This document shows, in pieces, positions 8,573 to 12,990 of a DNA stretch of 12,990 nucleotides. The notes beneath the pieces are model-generated. The model had not been told where the DNA came from. It made no database searches and worked only from the letters and a program-made list of their open reading frames with translations. This stretch comes from Cylindrotheca closterium. Lineage: Eukaryota > Bacillariophyta > Bacillariophyceae > Bacillariales > Bacillariaceae. Where the stretch lies: the NCBI GenBank assembly GCA_933822405.4, contig CAKOGP040001939.1, forward strand, positions 1-12,990. Reading direction: 5' to 3'. A program made the position numbers and the translations under genes. Within the stretch, counting starts at the first letter, position 1. The number at the start of each line of letters is the position of its first letter.

Positions 8573-8930
8573 CCGATGTTTTGTTGATGTCAACAAGGGG
8601 TCGGAAGGTTGATGATGAAATTGACGATTTGTTGTTCTGATGGATTGGTACAAAACCCACGAAATTGCACGATGACACGGGGAGTTTGCCAAAGTACTTT
8701 CTTAGACCTGTTATGTGACGTGGACTACTATTCTTACGTATTTCTACTGCGTGTTTGAGATTTTTGGTTTGGACTGTAGACTGACTGACTCACAACTCTC
8801 ACACATGGCGTCTGTCAATCACCAGCCACACATAAAAATGATGACTCAGATCGGAACAAAACACAGCATCCGTGATAAAATGACGAGAAGAACATCTCCT
8901 CGATGAGCAAATTTTGTTCTTCCTTGTCAA

Positions 8931-10598
8931 ATGAACCTAATAGGATTTGGAAAGAGAGGATCAGCAAACTTCGTTACCATCTTTTTATTCTCCAGTCTGT
9001 CAAAGTGTACACCACTTCCTGTTTCCAAGAGTGCAATGACGTATGTCACAACACACACACCTGTGCCAAAAGCCAACCTTCCTTCTTGGATGCTGAAAGA
9101 AAGAACCCGAATGCTTACTTCGAAAGATGTGAAAATGAACGAGGACGGAAATACAGTAGTCTATTGGATGCAAAAGGACGTCCGAACGGTTGATAACTGG
9201 GCGCTACTTTTTGCAGGTCATCTAGCGGAAACTCAGAAGGTACCACTTCATGTCATCCATGTGTTACCCCCACCACCGGCACAAACGCAAGAGGAAAGTC
9301 TTCCAGACTTGGAAAACCTGCGTCTAACGCAACGACATGGAGAATTCTACTTGGGTGGCTTGGAAATTGTACACAAAGAGTTGAAAGAGAAGAATGTACC
9401 TTTTCATGCCCTGAGGCCTTTGTCGCAGCGTTTGGTCTCCAGTACCATTGAGTCACAAATTGTCCAACAATTGAAACCATGCGCAATTGTTTGTGACTTT
9501 TCTCCTATTCGTCATGTTCGACAATGGATGGAGGGTGACTTTCTCGAGAGCTGTGAAAAATCGTCGGTCCCCTTGTGGCAGGTCGATGCGCACAACGTTG
9601 TTCCAGTTTGGCATGCTGCGGATAAACGACAGGTTGGTGCACGTACTTTGAGGCCAAGGATACACAAAGTAGTCTCTGACTATCTTCAAAAATTCCCCAA
9701 ATTCAAGGGGAATGAACATGTAGAGAAAGATCAAGAACTTCAAGCCTACGACTCTGACGCCCTGAAGTCATTCTTGGACTGGGACGAGTCGGTTGCGTCC
9801 CAGAAATGGGCCGTGCCCGGGTCAGCAGCAGCAAAAGCAAAATTTGAGAGCTTTATATCTACTGGTTTGTCCAAGTTTGATTCCCATCGAAATGACCCCA
9901 ATTACACACAGATTTGTTCGGGATTGTCACCGTGGGTCAATCATGGTCACATAAGTTTCCAGCGCTTAATGATGGCAATCAAGAAATTGAATCGCTACGC
10001 TACAGGAAGCGCTTCCTTCATTGAAGAGGGGCTCATTCGAAGGGAACTTTCAGACAATTTCTTATTCTACACACCAGATGACTACGACAAGTTGACTGGG
10101 GCAGCGCAGTGGGCACAAGACAGTTTGGAGCTTCACAGCACTGATCAAAGAGAATATACCTATTCGTTGGAAGATTTGGAAACCTCAAAGACGCATGACG
10201 ATCTTTGGAATGCTGCACAGATGCAAGTTGTCAACGAAGGGAAGATGCATGGATTCTTGAGAATGTACTGGGCAAAAAAGATTCTCGAATGGACCGAGTC
10301 GCCTGCTGTCGCACTGAAGACAGCGCAGTACTTCAACGACAAGTATGCCTTGGATGGTCGAGACCCAAATGGCTTTGTTGGTGTTGGTTGGAGTATTATG
10401 GGAATTCATGACATGGGTTGGAAAGAAAGACAAATCTTCGGAAAGATTCGATTCATGAACTATGCTGGGTGTAAACGAAAATTCAAAGTAGCAGATTTTG
10501 TCAGGCGGTACAAGGGTGCCGCTGAGAACGCAGCAGCAGCAGAAGCCAAGCACAATCAAGCGAAACGGGGCCAAAAGAGGAAGCTTACGCATTCATAA
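8931..10598 (+). CDS. Class II CPD photolyase (deoxyribodipyrimidine photo-lyase)
   Basis: This is a 555-residue intronless gene. The enzyme uses FADH- and blue/UV-A light to split cyclobutane pyrimidine dimers in DNA. Both class II signatures are complete: FIEEGLIRRELSDNF at 363-377 and GIHDMGWKERQIFGKIRFMN at 491-510. The Rossmann-like N-terminal domain begins near VVYWMQKDVRTVDNWALL (76-93). The FAD-binding helical domain runs through SPWVNHGHIS, WNAAQMQVV, GKMHGFLRMYWAKK and LDGRDPNG. The ATG at 8931 adds a 35-residue leader with a hydrophobic patch (FVTIFLF) before a second in-frame ATG at 9036. This could be an organelle presequence, or translation may start at 9036. The C-terminus (529-555) is Ala-rich and then basic (AKRGQKRK), a plausible nuclear localisation signal. 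Length from the second start (520 residues) is normal for the family. Confidence 0.97.
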   Translation: MNLIGFGKRGSANFVTIFLFSSLSKCTPLPVSKSAMTYVTTHTPVPKANLPSWMLKERTRMLTSKDVKMNEDGNTVVYWMQKDVRTVDNWALLFAGHLAETQKVPLHVIHVLPPPPAQTQEESLPDLENLRLTQRHGEFYLGGLEIVHKELKEKNVPFHALRPLSQRLVSSTIESQIVQQLKPCAIVCDFSPIRHVRQWMEGDFLESCEKSSVPLWQVDAHNVVPVWHAADKRQVGARTLRPRIHKVVSDYLQKFPKFKGNEHVEKDQELQAYDSDALKSFLDWDESVASQKWAVPGSAAAKAKFESFISTGLSKFDSHRNDPNYTQICSGLSPWVNHGHISFQRLMMAIKKLNRYATGSASFIEEGLIRRELSDNFLFYTPDDYDKLTGAAQWAQDSLELHSTDQREYTYSLEDLETSKTHDDLWNAAQMQVVNEGKMHGFLRMYWAKKILEWTESPAVALKTAQYFNDKYALDGRDPNGFVGVGWSIMGIHDMGWKERQIFGKIRFMNYAGCKRKFKVADFVRRYKGAAENAAAAEAKHNQAKRGQKRKLTHS

Positions 10599-10789
10599 TA
10601 TCACATTGTTGTCAAGGTAGGAGATACCGCCTGTTTTCATTTAAAAAATTAAATCATTCATAGTGAAAATGTCCCTTCCAGCTCTTCATCGTAGGACCTA
10701 CAGTACCGGTCAATGACAAAACAGGTAATTCCATTCGCACTCAAATAAACGACACATTGTATTTAATTGTTTCTTGGTAACAGTCAGCT

Positions 10790-10862
10790 TCCGGTATGAT
10801 GTAGGTGGTTAGCAACTTGCCTTTCACGCAGGATACCGGGGTTCGAGTTCCCCGTACCGGAA
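10790..10862 (+). tRNA. tRNA-Glu (UUC)-like gene with an 8-nt T loop
   Basis: A perfect 7-bp acceptor stem (TCCGGTA with TACCGGA at 10855-10861) is followed by discriminator A10862. The anticodon arm is CTTGC / CTTTCAC / GCAGG (10816-10832), giving anticodon TTC (Glu). The T stem is CGGGG/CCCCG (10837-10841, 10850-10854). A pol III terminator TTTTT follows at 10864-10868. Oddities: the T loop TTCGAGTT has 8 nt rather than 7, the D arm has only three weak pairs, and one connecting nucleotide appears to be missing before the anticodon stem. The gene may be a divergent functional copy or a decaying one. No intron and no encoded CCA, as expected for a nuclear tRNA. Confidence 0.8.
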
Positions 10863-10939
10863 CTTTTTGCTTTCGTATTTGTGTATGATGGAATTGGACC
10901 AAATCCAGTTATGCCGATAGGTAATGAAGAATATTATAA

Positions 10940-12885
10940 TTACATGTGAACGGATCGGACCACAAACCTCGCATACGTATTCTCGTACGCCAGAAACAAA
11001 ACTGGGAACGCAACCAAAAATGCTTGCATGATAGACGCCATGGCAAAAGTGACAAATTTGCTTTCTTCGTAGGCAAGAGTAAGATCTCGAGTTTGGTAGG
11101 CCTGTATATTCGCCAGGACAAGAGCTACCACATTCGCCGCTGCAACTAGACTTAACATAACTGTGGCTACTGTCGTTGATGATTCGCAACGTCCGAAGGA
11201 CTCGAGGTCACCACCCTGTGTCCGGCCGTACTGATCCGGACCCATTTCAGTGGGTCAGCAAGAGTCCACACAAGCAGAAACCCAAAGTTCAGGATCATCA
11301 AGACCGCAAAAGGCAGACAAAAATCTCTGATATCCACCTTGATCCGTCGGAATCGCATTGCAGACTTCACGAGCCTGTTCAACCACCAAATCTTTGAGAA
11401 CAATGCTGAAAAACAAACGGTATAATCTAATTGTGAAGAACCACAGCGTTGCCATGCAAGCAAAAGTACTTTGCTCTTGACTAGTGATTTTGTCGTCAAT
11501 TCCCATAAAGATGATACTGCAGGCCATGATAGGTTCCCAAGCATATCAATCCCAAGAAAAGTGGCTGGGAAACCTTGACCACCATCTCGTTGCGAAGGAC
11601 AATGATCCAAACAGCTGCGCCCATGGACGACCAAAGAATGATCACCATCAAGGCCATGCCAATGTACCGAACGCCTCCCAAATGGTTCTTTTCTTCATTT
11701 GGCACAAACACTCCTCGTAACCTCTGATAGATCTCTAAAATTGGAGCAATAGTATCACCTCTGGCATCGTATTGCTTGATGATTTGATTCCACTGGTCCG
11801 TAAGAGTCTGTGCTGCTCGAAGGCGTTCTGCTGGTTTGCCACTCTCGGCAATCTCGCCATTGTGGACTCACAGTAAGTAATCATGCAACACCTTATCCAG
11901 GACACTCATAATCTCTCCCGCCTTTGGAAACTGAGCCTCCACTGCAACATTTTTGGACACCAAGTTTGTCAGGATTGACTCGACGTATTGTTTGGACAAG
12001 TCTCGGTCGAATCCCTGAGCGACCCACTTATCCACATCCAACTGACTCTTGCGCCAAGGATCCTGTCCATTGATTTCGTACCATGGCAAGGTGGACTTGG
12101 GAATCACATATTGATCCGACTGATCTCGACTGGCAGCCCACAAAAAGAAATCTGCCAGGGCCTTTTGTTTTTCGGGAGAAGTATTGCCGGAAATGGCAGC
12201 CCCCCAGCCACCGTTGGCGGCATATGGGGCCGAGTTGACCAAACCAATATCTTCATGGTAAATGGCATAGGGACACAATTCTCGAGCGCATTTTTCCAGA
12301 TTGCCCGTGGCTCGATTCAATACCATTTCCGACCCTGGAGTACGCGCAATTCCTAGTTTGTCATGAAGAATACTTCCCTTGGCATTGGATCTGCGGAACA
12401 AGTCTCCCCACATGTATGTAAGAACACACCGCCCTTCATTCATGTGTACATTGTTGATCCAGTTGACCTCCTTTTGAAATTCTACAAATGGAAGGAGACA
12501 TAGGGTGGTGAATCAAACACTCGTGACAATGACAACTACTGATGGCAAACAAAGATTTCTCGTACCATCTGTGGCTCCATATTGATTGTGCATTTCATGG
12601 AGACGAAGCATTTCAGCTACTGCTTCTCCTGTCAAGGGTTTCGTGTCTTTGGTATCAAATAGACTTCCTGTGCTGGTCCCACTTGTTTGGGTAATACTAC
12701 TCAGCAAGAGATGGCACAATACATGGCATAATCTCCCTCAAGCCTGGACACACAGGGCCCATACAATTCTTGGCCATTGAATTCCTTGCCATGCACCGCG
12801 GCCGCCCCTTGTGTGTATTTGTTCCAAGTCCTTGGTGGTTCTAATCCAAAGTGTTCCAAAACGTCCTTGTTAGAATAAAGCAAAA
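10940..12885 (-). pseudogene. Broken gene: extracellular solute-binding domain fused to a class C (GABA-B-like) seven-helix receptor
   Basis: Read on the minus strand, the N-terminal part resembles type-1 sugar-binding proteins of bacterial ABC transporters: LLYSNKDVLEHFGLEPPRTW at about 12882-12823, then SSITQTSGTSTGSLFDTKD, and MNEGRCVLTYMWGDLF from 12443. A clean 84-bp GT-AG intron lies at 12482-12565. From about 11650 down come hydrophobic helices. They include FSALFSKIWWLNRL (the class C intracellular-loop-2 pattern), a LADPLKW loop and two long helices ending near 10970. Lesions: a frameshift near 12700-12722, an in-frame TGA at 11868-11870, frameshifts near 11525, 11418-11430 and 11230-11250, and probably another near 10950 in helix 7. 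The 5' end is lost at the 116-bp repeat and the 3' end stops near the tRNA. Sequencing error could explain one or two breaks but not all. Confidence 0.8.
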
Positions 12886-12983
12886 TGTGCTCTATCGTGA
12901 GTGCCTTTAGCGCTCAGAACAAACTCTCTGCAATCTAAATTCGTAATCGACTGTACAACACTTTCACGACAATAGTTCTCCTG
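12868..12983 (+). repeat. 116-bp direct repeat, right copy
   Basis: This is the partner of 116-231 (113/116 identical, same orientation). It begins TGTTAGAATAAA at the point where receptor-like coding sequence on the minus strand ends. The first few minus-strand codons inside it (LLYSN, 12868-12882) still look like a continuation of the solute-binding domain, but stop codons follow in that frame within 75 bp. The window ends 7 bases after the match stops, so its right border cannot be defined. Confidence 0.9.
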
Positions 12984-12990
12984 TGTCTAG

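Larger units (their letters stand above)
6677..8930. other. Long intergenic region with inverted repeats, no convincing gene
   Basis: This 2.25-kb stretch lies between the divergently transcribed syntaxin and photolyase genes. All open frames are short, and most lack an ATG start. Visible structure: a near-perfect palindrome AGCGAGCC-TC-GGCTCGCT (6902-6919), a hairpin CCGTGTC-8 nt-GACACGG (7366-7387), a small hairpin TTGACC-5 nt-GGTCAA (7431-7447), and a 16-bp perfect inverted repeat at 8500-8515 / 8557-8572. It must contain both promoters. The middle (7450-8700) could be decayed mobile DNA, but I recognise no protein in it. Confidence 0.55.

Noticed and set aside
8300..8692. 130-codon minus-strand frame before the photolyase gene
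   Set aside because: It starts at TTG, has no recognised domain, and contains both arms of the inverted repeat; it could be decayed coding sequence but cannot be supported.
116..12983. The two end repeats as the LTR pair of one 12.9-kb element
   Set aside because: The interval contains unrelated intron-bearing host genes on both strands (complex I subunit, SNARE, photolyase, tRNA) and no gag or reverse transcriptase.
1..12990. CRISPR array, integron, phage or bacterial operon
   Set aside because: No regularly spaced repeats of that kind, and GT-AG introns, a pol III tRNA and eukaryotic gene families show the DNA is nuclear.

Overview
The window reads as nuclear DNA of a stramenopile alga, most probably a pennate diatom. 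The evidence is short (74-84 bp) GT-AG introns, a signal peptide ending in a plastid-import motif with Phe at +1 (SYA/FAA), a fragment of the Copia-type retrotransposon family common in diatoms, and a class C GPCR-like gene with a bacterial-type solute-binding domain. The species cannot be named from the sequence alone.

Layout, left to right. 1-61 holds the possible 3' end of an unknown reading frame. 116-231 is one copy of a 116-bp direct repeat whose second copy lies at 12868-12983. About 490-1305 (+) is a frameshifted Copia pol fragment (integrase end). 1531-2205 (+) encodes a probable plastid YchJ/SEC-C protein. 2537-2959 (+) encodes a two-exon NDUFB10/PDSW subunit of mitochondrial complex I. 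3401-4486 (-) encodes a bZIP transcription factor with ACGT-core sites upstream. 5412-6676 (-) encodes a two-exon syntaxin-7/Pep12-like Qa-SNARE with no membrane anchor and a Ser/Lys/Gly repeat tail. 6677-8930 is a 2.25-kb stretch with no convincing gene but several inverted repeats. 8931-10598 (+) encodes a class II CPD photolyase. 10790-10862 (+) is a tRNA-Glu(UUC)-like gene with an 8-nt T loop. About 10940-12885 (-) is a broken gene for a protein with a type-1 extracellular solute-binding domain followed by a seven-helix class C (GABA-B-like) receptor domain.

The genes do not form a pathway. They are unrelated nuclear housekeeping, signalling and repair genes: a respiratory subunit, a plastid zinc-motif protein, endomembrane fusion, light-driven DNA repair and transcription control. 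They are flanked by decayed accessory DNA at both ends: the retrotransposon piece on the left, the receptor pseudogene on the right, with the same short repeat next to both. The most notable items are the solute-binding/GPCR fusion pseudogene, the anchorless syntaxin, the end repeats, the odd tRNA T loop, and ten copies of TACAGTA/TACTGTA, nine of them outside the recognised genes. I did not find a clearly undescribed multi-gene system.
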